NCBI GenBank assembly: GCA_024275615.1
Contig: JAJRYU010000432.1
Coordinates: 1-14,063 of the forward strand
Source: Planctomycetota bacterium
GTDB taxonomy: Bacteria > Planctomycetota > GCA-002687715 > DRQF01
Direction of reading: 5' to 3'
DNA length: 14,063 nucleotides
Part shown: positions 6,529 to 14,063 of the stretch, piece after piece
Numbering within the stretch: the first letter of the stretch is position 1
Layout: each line of letters opens with the position of its first letter
Position numbers and translations under genes: made by a program
Notes under the pieces: model-generated
Seen by the model: the letters and a program-made list of their open reading frames with translations, nothing else
Databases searched by the model: none
Told to the model about the DNA's origin: nothing

Positions 6529-8187
6529 TCACTTTGGAACAATCGCCAATCTCAAACCGGAACAACGTGTGACCGCACCAGGTCTGAGAGGCTCAGCTGG
6601 AGTCTCCACTTTCAAGCGAAACAGTTGATCCCCGAAGCAAGCGTTCGCCATCGACCCGCCTTTGAGGCCATATCCTCTCTTCACTCTGACGATCTCTGCA
6701 ACGTTGCCAGAGAGAAAATCGAACTTGCCTTTGTCTTCTGTCCCAATTCCACGCAAACCATCATACCAACGGGCTCGCGGATTCTGGAACTTGCTGTACT
6801 TGTACTCCGGTTTGAAGTTGGGCCCAAAAGCAAAACCCTTCTTTCCGTTTGTCTGCAACATGGCCGCCGCATACCAGGCTTTTTCCGTGGGTATGTCGAC
6901 TTTGACGGGACCACCGAAAAGGTTGCTGAGTGCTTGTCCAGCTGCAGATCTATTGATCTTGCGAACCAAGCCCACAGCCATTTTGGGACTCAGAGGAGCC
7001 AACGGACTATTACTTCTTTTGTGAGGCTTGGCTGGGTCAAATTTCTCTTTGGCAATATCGCCTGCGACCTTGATGAGTGAGGAATCAAACTCGGAGGCAA
7101 ACCCCTGAGAGACCTCCACCTCGGCAATCCAAGTTGGTTTTTTACCAATTTCGACTCGGTAAAAACGGATCCCGAGAGCCTCAATGGACTCGGACTTGTT
7201 GTATTGCCCATAATTTGGGCCGACATTGGGTTTCGGATCAGATGAGTTGTTCGCAGACGCCGCGGTCTTGGCCTGGCTCAGGATCTGTTGCCAGAGAGTG
7301 TTCTGACGATCATTGCTCTTGGTGGCTCCTGCCATGGCAGTCAACTGATTCGCTGCGGCAAAGAATCTGTCATAGTCCGCCCTGAGGCCGCTTAGGAAAC
7401 TCGGTTCCTTGCCAGCAGCTGACCAGGACGAAGCGAGGTTTAGGGCGTCGTCCCAGAGACGAGCGGCTCGCTCTTTCGTCGCATCTTGGCCGAACTTGCT
7501 CAGGCTCTTCAATTCACTAACAGCATTTCTCACTGCTGAAGTGGATCGGCGGAGTTTGTCTGCCGAGATGACAAAACGACTGTTTGAAGTTTCTTGGGAG
7601 AATTTCGACAGCACAGTGTCTAAGGAACCGCGCAAGAGTTCAGTTCGAGCCCGAGCCATGGCGCTTGCCCAGGAATCGTCAGCGAGAACAGCACGATTCC
7701 CAAATAGGTCTTCTGCCTCGAGAAGAACCTTGTCGGCCCCCGGTGCAGGAGCGAGGATTCCTTCTCCCAAGGAGAGTCTCGCCACATAGGCATTGCCGTC
7801 CTTGTTGAGCGCCACACGTTTGTTTCCGACGGTGAGGGAAGGCGCCGTTTCCCGCGGGTGATCATCACTGACTTCTACCCGAAGAGCGACACGCGTCCCT
7901 TGCGGAGTGCCTAGGGAAAACGTCAACCGGGGTGGATCAAAGTCGTAGTCGGAAGCTCCGGGGCCATCAACAGTGAGAGTCACGCTCTCTTGCGAAACAC
8001 CCAATGACGGAGCTTTCAAGACAATAGGGGCCCGCAGGATGAGGGTACCGTCATTTTTTGCGCTGCCCTGGTACAGAGCACTTGGCGCTCCCTTGATACG
8101 GATATCTTCACCATCGTTTTCAATGATGACTTCAACGCCTTCACCACCGCTGATTTCAACAAGTTTCCCGGCAAGAAGGGCCTTCAT
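6529..8187 (-). CDS. FGE-sulfatase-like (SUMF1-type fold) protein, in frame with the upstream kinase
   Basis: The frame ends in TGA at 6529-6531. The best independent start is the ATG at 8187; a TTG at 8199 is the alternative, and neither has a visible Shine-Dalgarno. Numbered from the TTG (556 residues), about 50-175 look like Ig-type beta strands (VTLTVDGPG, RVALRVEVSDDHP, DKVLLEAEDLFGN). About 176-310 are helical. About 340-556 resemble the FGE-sulfatase/C-type-lectin fold: EVEVSQGFASEF, then IPTEKAWYAAA (compare LPTEAEWEYAA), LSGNVAEIV (compare GNVWEWV), GLKGGSMANACF and CSGLRLAI. Family members modify sulfatase cysteines or bind ligands. Here the two copper-binding cysteines appear replaced by Asn and Asp, so catalysis is doubtful and ligand sensing is more likely. 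With no signal peptide or TM segment it would be cytoplasmic if made alone, which fits poorly. It probably belongs to the kinase receptor. Confidence 0.8.
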   Translation of the reverse strand: MKALLAGKLVEISGGEGVEVIIENDGEDIRIKGAPSALYQGSAKNDGTLILRAPIVLKAPSLGVSQESVTLTVDGPGASDYDFDPPRLTFSLGTPQGTRVALRVEVSDDHPRETAPSLTVGNKRVALNKDGNAYVARLSLGEGILAPAPGADKVLLEAEDLFGNRAVLADDSWASAMARARTELLRGSLDTVLSKFSQETSNSRFVISADKLRRSTSAVRNAVSELKSLSKFGQDATKERAARLWDDALNLASSWSAAGKEPSFLSGLRADYDRFFAAANQLTAMAGATKSNDRQNTLWQQILSQAKTAASANNSSDPKPNVGPNYGQYNKSESIEALGIRFYRVEIGKKPTWIAEVEVSQGFASEFDSSLIKVAGDIAKEKFDPAKPHKRSNSPLAPLSPKMAVGLVRKINRSAAGQALSNLFGGPVKVDIPTEKAWYAAAMLQTNGKKGFAFGPNFKPEYKYSKFQNPRARWYDGLRGIGTEDKGKFDFLSGNVAEIVRVKRGYGLKGGSMANACFGDQLFRLKVETPAEPLRPGAVTRCSGLRLAIVPK

Positions 8188-8229
8188 ATCCGCTGTCAAG
8201 CCATAGACACAATCAATGCAGTTCGCGGT

Positions 8230-8232
8230 CTA
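8230..8232 (-). other. In-frame TAG separating the kinase and FGE-like reading frames
   Basis: The kinase frame ends ...NAKWPQ-TAG. The next ten codons in the same frame (TANCIDCVYG, 8229-8200) have no stop and run straight into the FGE-like frame. This is the only stop between 11838 and 6529, which are in the same frame. Local context is CAA TAG ACC. Other genes in the window (ending at 285, 354 and 14015) also stop at TAG, two of them beside or before a clear end of unit, so TAG is an ordinary stop here. Confidence 0.9.
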
Positions 8233-11200
8233 TTGAGGCCACTTGGCATTGACGTAGCGAACAGATTGGCCGTCCACGAATTTCGGACTAAGAACAATTG
8301 AGCTCTTTAAGATCTGACCAGACAACTCATTGCGTGCCGCGGTCACGATACCCTTGGCGGTAAAACCAATTGCCTTGCCGTAACGTTGAGCAAATCCCAA
8401 GAGGATCAGAGGATTGTTGGCTTCGTTAAGGCGGGCGGCCTGGCCTTGAATGATCTCCTTGATCAAACTCCCGTGAGATTCCTCGGCGCTGTAGTCCTTC
8501 AAGAACTTCTGGAGGTTGTCAATGATCTGAAAAAGACGTGCTGGTTCGGGATTGCCTTCCAATTCAGCAATCTGTCCTTTGTATCCTTCCCAAGCGGTAT
8601 TGGCACTGCGACGGTATTTGAGGAAAGTACTACCCCATGCTTGATCGAATGTCGCAGCGAGAGGATCGTTGGGCTGAATTCGAACGAGAGCGAGAACTTG
8701 ATCACGGGCGTCATCGAAGGTCGTAGCGAGACGATCCTGTTCGGTGGCATCGTTTGTGCCCATCGTTTCGGCAAGTTTCTGGTTAAACTCAGTTGATGCC
8801 AAGACAGATTCAAGTCCCTGCAAGATCGGCTCGGCATAGAGTGAAAGGGGAAAGCCGGATTTGTTCAGTGCCGCAGCCGTCTGCGGCCAAGCAAAGACAT
8901 CCGGTCCCATTCTTTGGGCCAGCCATTTCTTGAGATTGGCTTGCAGCTCTTGATTCGTAACGGAAGCAACGAGTCCAAAAGTGACGGCGCCCAATCGGTC
9001 CGCTGGAGAAACCCCACTCTTAATCAGCGTCCGAGCATTGTTGGCGACTTCAGGGCCAGTGATCAAGTCGACTTTTTCAGGAACCAACCCAGCGGCTGGT
9101 ACTGCCCCCTTGAGGACAAGCGACCCGAGATCATCTAAGCTCGTTACGCCGGTCAAGGCTGACTCGACCCAATCTCTCATCGCTGCTAAGACCTGCGCCT
9201 TGGGCTCACCTTTGCGCCTGATGAGCGCGGCGACATGATCCTCGATCTCGGCGTTCCACTCCGCCTTCAGTGCTTTTATTGCGCCTATTGTGGCGGCCAA
9301 ATTATTGGCCCACAAAGCCACTTTGCGGCTATCCAGAAAAGCATCCCAGCGGTCTCTGGGGAATAGGTTGGCGTTGAAGTCGTTGAGAGTCTTCAAGCTT
9401 TGACTGAGAGCGTTCTCAGCGTCACTGTTCCAAGGCTGCCAGGAATCCGCGCTCGATTCAGTTGCGGCGAGGAATCGCGCCGCCTCGTCGGCGAAGGACT
9501 TGGCTTGCTCAGTGACGACAGCTCCAGGATCGATGTTCATCAGAGCGTCAACGCTGGCTCTCAGAGTCTCGGTCAATTCGGGGACCTTTTCGGCATTGAC
9601 ACGTTGATTGAAGACCTCGTTGCGAATCCGATCGAGAACCAAGTTGCTGAGCTGGCGCCTCTCGTTGGAATCGACCGTTAGTTCCTCAAATTGAAAACCG
9701 CTGATTTTGGCGTAGTTACCTTCATCGATCAAGGCGCGGCAGGAATCGAATTCGGCTTTCGCTGGATCTCCGGCGATCGTAATGGGGTCGGGGCTGTCGC
9801 CTCCGTCATTGCCCAGAGAACCGACATAGAGAAACCCACCGACCAGGGCGACGACAACACAAGTCACAATGAGAGCTACTTTTTTTCCGCTCATTCCCGT
9901 TTGGGTTTGAGGCAGGGCTTGAGTCATGCCCACCGTCGTGGCGCCCCCATGAGCTGGGTCGTTCGCCCACTCTTCGGGAATCGTCTTAAGGGTCACCGCT
10001 TTGTGAGTCTTTTTTTGCGGCTCCAATTTTGAAACGCGGACCAGATCCTGCGCAAGTTCTTTCATCGACTGGTAGCGCTGATCGGGGCTCTTGTGCATCG
10101 CCTTACCGACAATTTCGCACAGGGCATCTGGATTACGGAATTGGCCTTTGACAAGAAGCGGAGGCGGGTTGGTCTGCAGATGCTGCATGATCAGGATGCC
10201 ATCGGTAAACGGCAACTCTCCGGCGAGCATCTCGTACATCATGACACCCAAGCAGTAGATATCTGCCCGTCTATCAACGCGTCCTTGCAAGTCGCATTGT
10301 TCCGGCGAAATGTACTGCGCTGTACCCTTGGCCAATGTGGTATTCTTGGCCCCGGTCATATCGTCGCCTTGCTGTTCAAAACGCTTGGCGATACCAAAGT
10401 CACAGACCTTCGTGCGGCCATCCGCGGAACGCAACATGTTGCCGGGCTTAACATCGCGATGAACAATGTTCTTTTGATGGGCATGATGAAGGCCGCGGCA
10501 AATGTCGATCATTGTGCGGTAGAAGACGTTTTCCGGCAATCCTTCGTCGCCGGTCTTCTCCAGGATGTCTTCCAATGAACCGGCAGTCAGGAGTTCCATG
10601 GCCAAAGCTGGACGGCCTTCGAATGTGCCGAACTCATGGATTCGAACGATGTTGTCATGATTCAGAGCCCGATCGGACTCGTTCATGAGAGTCTCTTCGT
10701 CCCAGTCGCTTGCTCCTTCCCTGGCGATCTTCAGGGCGAACTTCTCCTTGCCCTCCCGCGTCTCAACCTCAAAGACCTCCGAGTTCCCACCGACACCGAT
10801 CTTCTTGATCATGCGGTATTTGCTGTCGAGAACCTTCTTGGGGCGTTTGCGCTTGTTCAAGACATTGAGGACGTCAAACAAGGCCTCCTTGAATTCCGCA
10901 GACGACTGGTAGCGGCTTTCGGCTTTTTTCGAGAGCGCTTTTTCAATGACTGCCCATAGGCGATAGGAAATGGGCCCCCCATCGGCACAACTATCAATTG
11001 GAGGTGGTGGATTCTCTTTATGTTGCTGAAGAATGTCCTGCAGGTAGATCCCACGAAACGGCGGAATTCCTGCCAGAAGTTCGTAGAGAATGATGCCACA
11101 GGAATACAAGTCGGTTCGCGCGTCCACTTCTTTTGGCCGCAAGAATTGTTCCACCGCCATGTAGTGCGGAGAACCAGGGATCTCGCTCCCCTTGCCCTGC

Positions 11201-11766
11201 ATGCGTCGTGTGACTTTTTCGTAGCCAAGCCCCTCCATGTAGGGCTTTGACAAACCGAAGTCCAAAAGCCGTACAGCCAGGGGTTCTTCATAGACACAAA
11301 TATTGTGAGGCTTCAGATCGCGATGGACGAATCGGCGATGATGAATCGGCTCAAGGACAGAAAGAATTTCGACAACGATCTGTATAGCTCGTATTTGCCC
11401 CAAGCCATTAGCGTTTTCCGAGATGATCTTGTCTAAGGTAGGTGCGGCCACATATTCCATCACCAAGAACATTTGACCGTTGTCAATTTGTCCACCGTCC
11501 TCAAATTGAACGATGCCCCGAAATGCTTTGAGATCTTGGAGAACGCGCATCTCGCGCTCAAAGCGTTCCCGCGAACTGCTGTCGTCGGCAGAAAGCTCGG
11601 CGTGGAGAAACTTAACAGCTACTTTGCGCCCAGAGTCGTCCGCTTCACCCAAGTAGACGGATCCCATCCCACCAGCACCAATAGCACTGATGATCCGGTA
11701 TACGCCGAACTCGCCTTTGACAGAAAGTCCAATAAAAGTCTCGTCTTTTGCAGAGTCTACTGACAT
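8230..11766 (-). CDS. Transmembrane receptor with two tandem Hanks-type Ser/Thr kinase domains (1178 aa)
   Basis: The start is taken at the ATG at 11766, just before kinase 1; the ATG at 11838 adds 24 residues without a better ribosome site. Kinase 1 (about 23-304) has the glycine loop IGAGGMGSVY, catalytic VAVK (K52), HRDLKPHN (D150) and DFG (D169). Kinase 2 (about 317-580) has IGVGGNSEVF, FALK (K346), HRDVKPGN (D438), DFG (D456) and GTAQYISPEQ. Both therefore look able to bind ATP and transfer phosphate. A Thr/Gln-rich stretch precedes one transmembrane helix (about 628-649, KKVALIVTCVVVALVGGF). With lysines before it, the kinases should be cytoplasmic and the following ~530 mostly helical residues outside. 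I do not recognise that sensor region. The protein ends at TAG 8230-8232, beyond which the same frame continues into an FGE-like domain. Kinase-FGE pairings are known in planctomycete-type bacteria. Substrates are unknown. Confidence 0.92.
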   Translation of the reverse strand: MSVDSAKDETFIGLSVKGEFGVYRIISAIGAGGMGSVYLGEADDSGRKVAVKFLHAELSADDSSSRERFEREMRVLQDLKAFRGIVQFEDGGQIDNGQMFLVMEYVAAPTLDKIISENANGLGQIRAIQIVVEILSVLEPIHHRRFVHRDLKPHNICVYEEPLAVRLLDFGLSKPYMEGLGYEKVTRRMQGKGSEIPGSPHYMAVEQFLRPKEVDARTDLYSCGIILYELLAGIPPFRGIYLQDILQQHKENPPPPIDSCADGGPISYRLWAVIEKALSKKAESRYQSSAEFKEALFDVLNVLNKRKRPKKVLDSKYRMIKKIGVGGNSEVFEVETREGKEKFALKIAREGASDWDEETLMNESDRALNHDNIVRIHEFGTFEGRPALAMELLTAGSLEDILEKTGDEGLPENVFYRTMIDICRGLHHAHQKNIVHRDVKPGNMLRSADGRTKVCDFGIAKRFEQQGDDMTGAKNTTLAKGTAQYISPEQCDLQGRVDRRADIYCLGVMMYEMLAGELPFTDGILIMQHLQTNPPPLLVKGQFRNPDALCEIVGKAMHKSPDQRYQSMKELAQDLVRVSKLEPQKKTHKAVTLKTIPEEWANDPAHGGATTVGMTQALPQTQTGMSGKKVALIVTCVVVALVGGFLYVGSLGNDGGDSPDPITIAGDPAKAEFDSCRALIDEGNYAKISGFQFEELTVDSNERRQLSNLVLDRIRNEVFNQRVNAEKVPELTETLRASVDALMNIDPGAVVTEQAKSFADEAARFLAATESSADSWQPWNSDAENALSQSLKTLNDFNANLFPRDRWDAFLDSRKVALWANNLAATIGAIKALKAEWNAEIEDHVAALIRRKGEPKAQVLAAMRDWVESALTGVTSLDDLGSLVLKGAVPAAGLVPEKVDLITGPEVANNARTLIKSGVSPADRLGAVTFGLVASVTNQELQANLKKWLAQRMGPDVFAWPQTAAALNKSGFPLSLYAEPILQGLESVLASTEFNQKLAETMGTNDATEQDRLATTFDDARDQVLALVRIQPNDPLAATFDQAWGSTFLKYRRSANTAWEGYKGQIAELEGNPEPARLFQIIDNLQKFLKDYSAEESHGSLIKEIIQGQAARLNEANNPLILLGFAQRYGKAIGFTAKGIVTAARNELSGQILKSSIVLSPKFVDGQSVRYVNAKWPQ

Positions 11767-12179
11767 GAATATCCCACTCGTTGGGTGACAGTTTATGCAA
11801 TGGTCGTGGAACCAACCGGACGCTGCTGGCACCACCATCGTAGTTCATGATCGACATCATTCGCAAGCCACCATGCAACAATGACTTGTGCTTGGGGTGC
11901 CGCGAGTCCTAAGCCACGAGGGCTACCCTCAAGAATATACCAAAGGACCCCCATGAGTTGATTGTAACCCTTGCACGATCCAGAAGATGGCGATTATTTG
12001 CAAGGATGAGCCCCGCTTCCCAACTTGTCGGCATTTTCCGGTATCATCCCACCTCTTGGCAGGTCGATTTTGAGTTTTTCACTGGGCCACGTGCGCACAC
12101 AAAGGACCGCGCGTGCAACTCCGGCGAATCCCGAGACCGTGCTTCCATTCGACAACACTGTGAGATCCCGTCCTCAGCC
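11767..12179. other. Divergent intergenic region between kinase and TM-protein genes
   Basis: These 413 bases separate two divergent starts and should hold both promoters. On the minus strand TATATT (11939-11934) is a possible -10 for the kinase gene, but no convincing -35 lies 16-18 bases upstream. On the plus strand I see only weak pairs such as TTGCAC near 11970 with TATTTG 18 bases on. The frame of the downstream gene is open leftwards to a TTG at 11958, but that stretch does not look coding. No RNA gene or repeat was found. Confidence 0.4.
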
Positions 12180-14015
12180 ATGAATCACCGCCGAGAAGAA
12201 GAACACAGAAAGATCGGCAATGCCATATCGCCAACGAGCCACAACATGCCCCAAAAGCAACATGGTTCGTGGCGTGGCCGCCTGCTGGCCTTCATGGTGG
12301 CCGCCGTTTTTGGAATCGTCGTGCTCACTTTCACCAGCCTCTTCCAAGGAACTGCCGGAGATTTGGCGCTCTTAAGCTCCCCAAACGACGACTGGACCCT
12401 TCATCTCAGTAGCCCTCAAGATCTGCTGGAGAAAAAGCGTGCCCGGGAATTGGTCAGACAACTCATGAGCAATCCTGCTTGGCAGCAGGTGCTAGGTTTC
12501 GCTGACGATCGCCCCCATGCGTCCCAAGAAACTTCAGAAGAAACCGTTGATCACTTCATTTCCCGTTGGGCCGACGGAGAAATGTTCTTGGCAATTCGTT
12601 GGCAAGAAACAGAAGACACCAAGAACGCCCCGAAGGCGCGGGTCTTTCAATCGGTGACGCTGGTGGCACGGCCGCAATCCAGTCGCACCTTGGCTCTCGC
12701 TCGCACTCTTTTCTTTCCAGTTCTTGGCCCCATTCTTCGAAACAGCGCTTTCAACAGGGATGCAGGGGCCGAGATCGTCGACGGAATCCTAAACATCGCC
12801 AATCCCGCTGCGCTTGGCGGCAACAGTAGACAAATATCTGGTTTGCATGGTCTGTCCATGACAACGGTGAGAGACGTCATTGTTCTCGGGACGAGTTTTG
12901 GTGAAGTAAAAAACAAGCGCGACTTGATCGCCTCTTTGCCCACAACACCTTCTCTTCTGCCGACAAACCTCGTCAAACTGGAGATGAGTCGTAGAGGCGC
13001 GAAAAAAATCGGCGTCGTGTTCGCTGATCTCTACGGCGAGAGCAGCCTTGGCCTGGTGCGCGCGCTCTGGAATTCACCTCTTCCCGATCGATTGAGCGTC
13101 AATCTGGAATTCAGTGATGTCCTGAAAGTCGGCTTGGTTCTTGAAGGTACGCCTTGGTCACCAGGACCTCTTCGCCCCCGCGCCAAAAAAGAAAGTGGGC
13201 TTTCACTCTCTTTAGATACCGCAGAAGCCATCAAGCGCATTGGCCTGGGCCTCATTGACAACTTTGATGCCAACGACATTTGCCGCGAGAAACAACAACT
13301 TCTTGCCGAGGAAGGTCGACCGTTGCCGGAGTTGGCTTCCTGGCTGACGCCAAAACGATTGGCCGCCTTGGTAAAAGAGGTCGCCGCCTTAGCTGGAAAA
13401 AATCTCACGTTGACTTGGTCTTCCCCGGACAAGAGCTGTCGTGAAGACCGCCCCACTCTTGCTCTTCATGCTTCACTCGACCATCCTGAAGGACTACCTC
13501 AACTCGCAAAAGAATTGCAAGTGGAGCTTGGTCTCGCAACCACATGGACTGCCATCACGATGCCACCCTTGGCAGGTTTTGTGGGTTCTCAGCCCGTGAA
13601 ATCCAGATTGATTGCTAACACGATCGCCATAGCCAATGGATCGATGCAAGACGCACCGGAGGTGGATTCAAAACAGCGCTTAGAAGAGCAAACGGGGCTC
13701 TGGCACTTACGCACTTCAGGCCAGGAGCTTGCCGCGATGCTCACGGCTATCGACGCCATTCGCATTCGCGAAATGGCACATCCCACTCGAACACGGCGCC
13801 GTCAAGCTTGGTTAGCCCTGGGCCGCACTTTGTCAGATCCTTCACTGTACGAAAGAGAATCCGCTGACCTGTTCAGACGCCAGGAACAAGCTGGTATTAG
13901 GGCGCTTCTTCTGCGCCAGAAGGCTTTTGAGGGTCTGTTTCGGGTCTTTGGTGTCATAACTGGCAGCGCCGTTGTCAAAAACGATCAGACCCATGTCGTT
14001 TCTCTTCTTGAGTAG
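12180..14015 (+). CDS. Single-pass membrane protein of unknown function (611 aa)
   Basis: The start is uncertain. The ATG at 12180 is chosen, and the ATG at 12246 would also leave the whole membrane anchor intact. Neither has a clear Shine-Dalgarno. The stop is TAG at 14013-14015. From the 12180 start, a basic polar N-terminus leads into one transmembrane helix (about 34-56, GRLLAFMVAAVFGIVVLTFT), so the remaining ~555 residues are probably periplasmic. That part alternates beta strands and helices (for example VRDVIVLGTSFGEVKNKRDL, then LSVNLEFSDVLKVGLVLEG). The pattern recalls large uncharacterised envelope proteins of the DUF3352 kind, but I cannot show the match. I see no catalytic motif. 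It is divergent from the tandem-kinase gene, so co-regulation or a functional link is possible but unproven. Confidence 0.8.
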   Translation: MNHRREEEHRKIGNAISPTSHNMPQKQHGSWRGRLLAFMVAAVFGIVVLTFTSLFQGTAGDLALLSSPNDDWTLHLSSPQDLLEKKRARELVRQLMSNPAWQQVLGFADDRPHASQETSEETVDHFISRWADGEMFLAIRWQETEDTKNAPKARVFQSVTLVARPQSSRTLALARTLFFPVLGPILRNSAFNRDAGAEIVDGILNIANPAALGGNSRQISGLHGLSMTTVRDVIVLGTSFGEVKNKRDLIASLPTTPSLLPTNLVKLEMSRRGAKKIGVVFADLYGESSLGLVRALWNSPLPDRLSVNLEFSDVLKVGLVLEGTPWSPGPLRPRAKKESGLSLSLDTAEAIKRIGLGLIDNFDANDICREKQQLLAEEGRPLPELASWLTPKRLAALVKEVAALAGKNLTLTWSSPDKSCREDRPTLALHASLDHPEGLPQLAKELQVELGLATTWTAITMPPLAGFVGSQPVKSRLIANTIAIANGSMQDAPEVDSKQRLEEQTGLWHLRTSGQELAAMLTAIDAIRIREMAHPTRTRRRQAWLALGRTLSDPSLYERESADLFRRQEQAGIRALLLRQKAFEGLFRVFGVITGSAVVKNDQTHVVSLLE

Positions 14016-14063
14016 GAGCGCACCTACCAAGACGGCAAGTCTTCACCGAACCTCTGCTTCAAG
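13993..14063 (+). CDS. Possible start of the next gene, overlapping the previous stop
   Basis: An ATG at 13993 opens a frame (MSFLFLSRSAPTKTASLHRT...) that has no stop before the window ends and overlaps the preceding gene by 23 bases. Such overlaps are common in operons. The open stretch is only 23 codons and no Shine-Dalgarno is visible, so this is a weak call. There is also no terminator in 14016-14063, which is compatible with the transcript continuing. Confidence 0.2.
   Translation, partial: MSFLFLSRSAPTKTASLHRTSAS

Noticed and set aside
6487..7080. 197-codon plus-strand open frame
   Set aside because: It is antisense to the FGE-like domain, whose motifs support the minus strand.
6529..7180. 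Variable protein of a diversity-generating retroelement
   Set aside because: FGE/C-type-lectin folds carry the variable region in such systems, but there is no reverse transcriptase and no template repeat in the window.
8230..8232. Genome-wide recoding of TAG (for example pyrrolysine or a suppressor)
   Set aside because: At least three other genes here end at TAG, with terminators close behind in the convergent pair, so TAG works as a normal stop.
11958..12179. N-terminal extension of the unknown membrane protein from the TTG at 11958
   Set aside because: The 74 extra residues are Arg/His/Trp-rich without protein-like pattern and precede the natural start just ahead of the TM anchor.

Overview
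The window looks like a chromosomal piece of a Gram-negative-type bacterium with a little over 50% GC by eye. The gene content is a porin-like outer-membrane barrel, a very large repeat-rich putative lipoprotein, and a membrane-anchored receptor with two Hanks-type kinase domains followed in the same frame by an FGE-sulfatase-like (SUMF1-type) domain. This mix is most familiar from Planctomycetota, and to a lesser degree from Myxococcota, Lentisphaerota and similar groups. That placement is an inference from architecture; no marker gene, rRNA or tRNA is present. I see no phage, IS, CRISPR or conjugation genes.

Layout, left to right. (1) 1-285 (+): the 3' end of an unrecognised gene. It ends at a hairpin terminator shared with the convergent gene on its right. 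(2) 354-4022 (-): a 1222-residue secreted protein, probably a lipoprotein, made mostly of Gly/Ala/Thr/Val/Asn repeats and capped by a non-repetitive C-terminal domain and a basic tail. It has a near-consensus sigma70 promoter (4177-4204) and a near-perfect Shine-Dalgarno. (3) 4478-6208 (+): a 576-residue outer-membrane beta-barrel of the alginate-export/porin type, divergent from the repeat protein across a 455-bp intergenic region and ended by a perfect 14-bp-stem terminator. (4) 6209-6528: a convergent intergenic region with three hairpins in a row and a 39-bp tandem repeat. (5) 6529-11766 (-): one frame, open for more than 1700 codons except for a single TAG at 8230-8232. The upstream part encodes kinase 1, kinase 2, a transmembrane helix and a roughly 530-residue outer region. 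The downstream part encodes an Ig-like/beta segment, a helical segment and a degenerate FGE-like domain. (6) 12180-14015 (+): a single-TM protein of unknown function, divergent from the kinase gene, possibly followed by the overlapping start of another gene at the right edge.

How the parts may work together. The kinase/FGE unit reads as a transmembrane signalling receptor: two cytoplasmic kinase domains, one membrane pass, and a large outer sensor whose last piece is the FGE-like fold. The downstream ORF has no signal peptide, no TM segment, no visible ribosome-binding site and the same frame as the kinase, so it is best explained as the distal part of the same receptor, cut off by an in-frame TAG through nonsense mutation, sequencing error or readthrough. 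The repeat protein and the porin are both envelope proteins and share one divergent control region, so they may be co-regulated. Nothing in the sequence links them directly to the kinase.

The points most worth a second look are the in-frame TAG inside the receptor, the unequal pair of kinase domains, the FGE-like domain lacking the copper cysteines, and the two-tier repeat architecture of the large lipoprotein.
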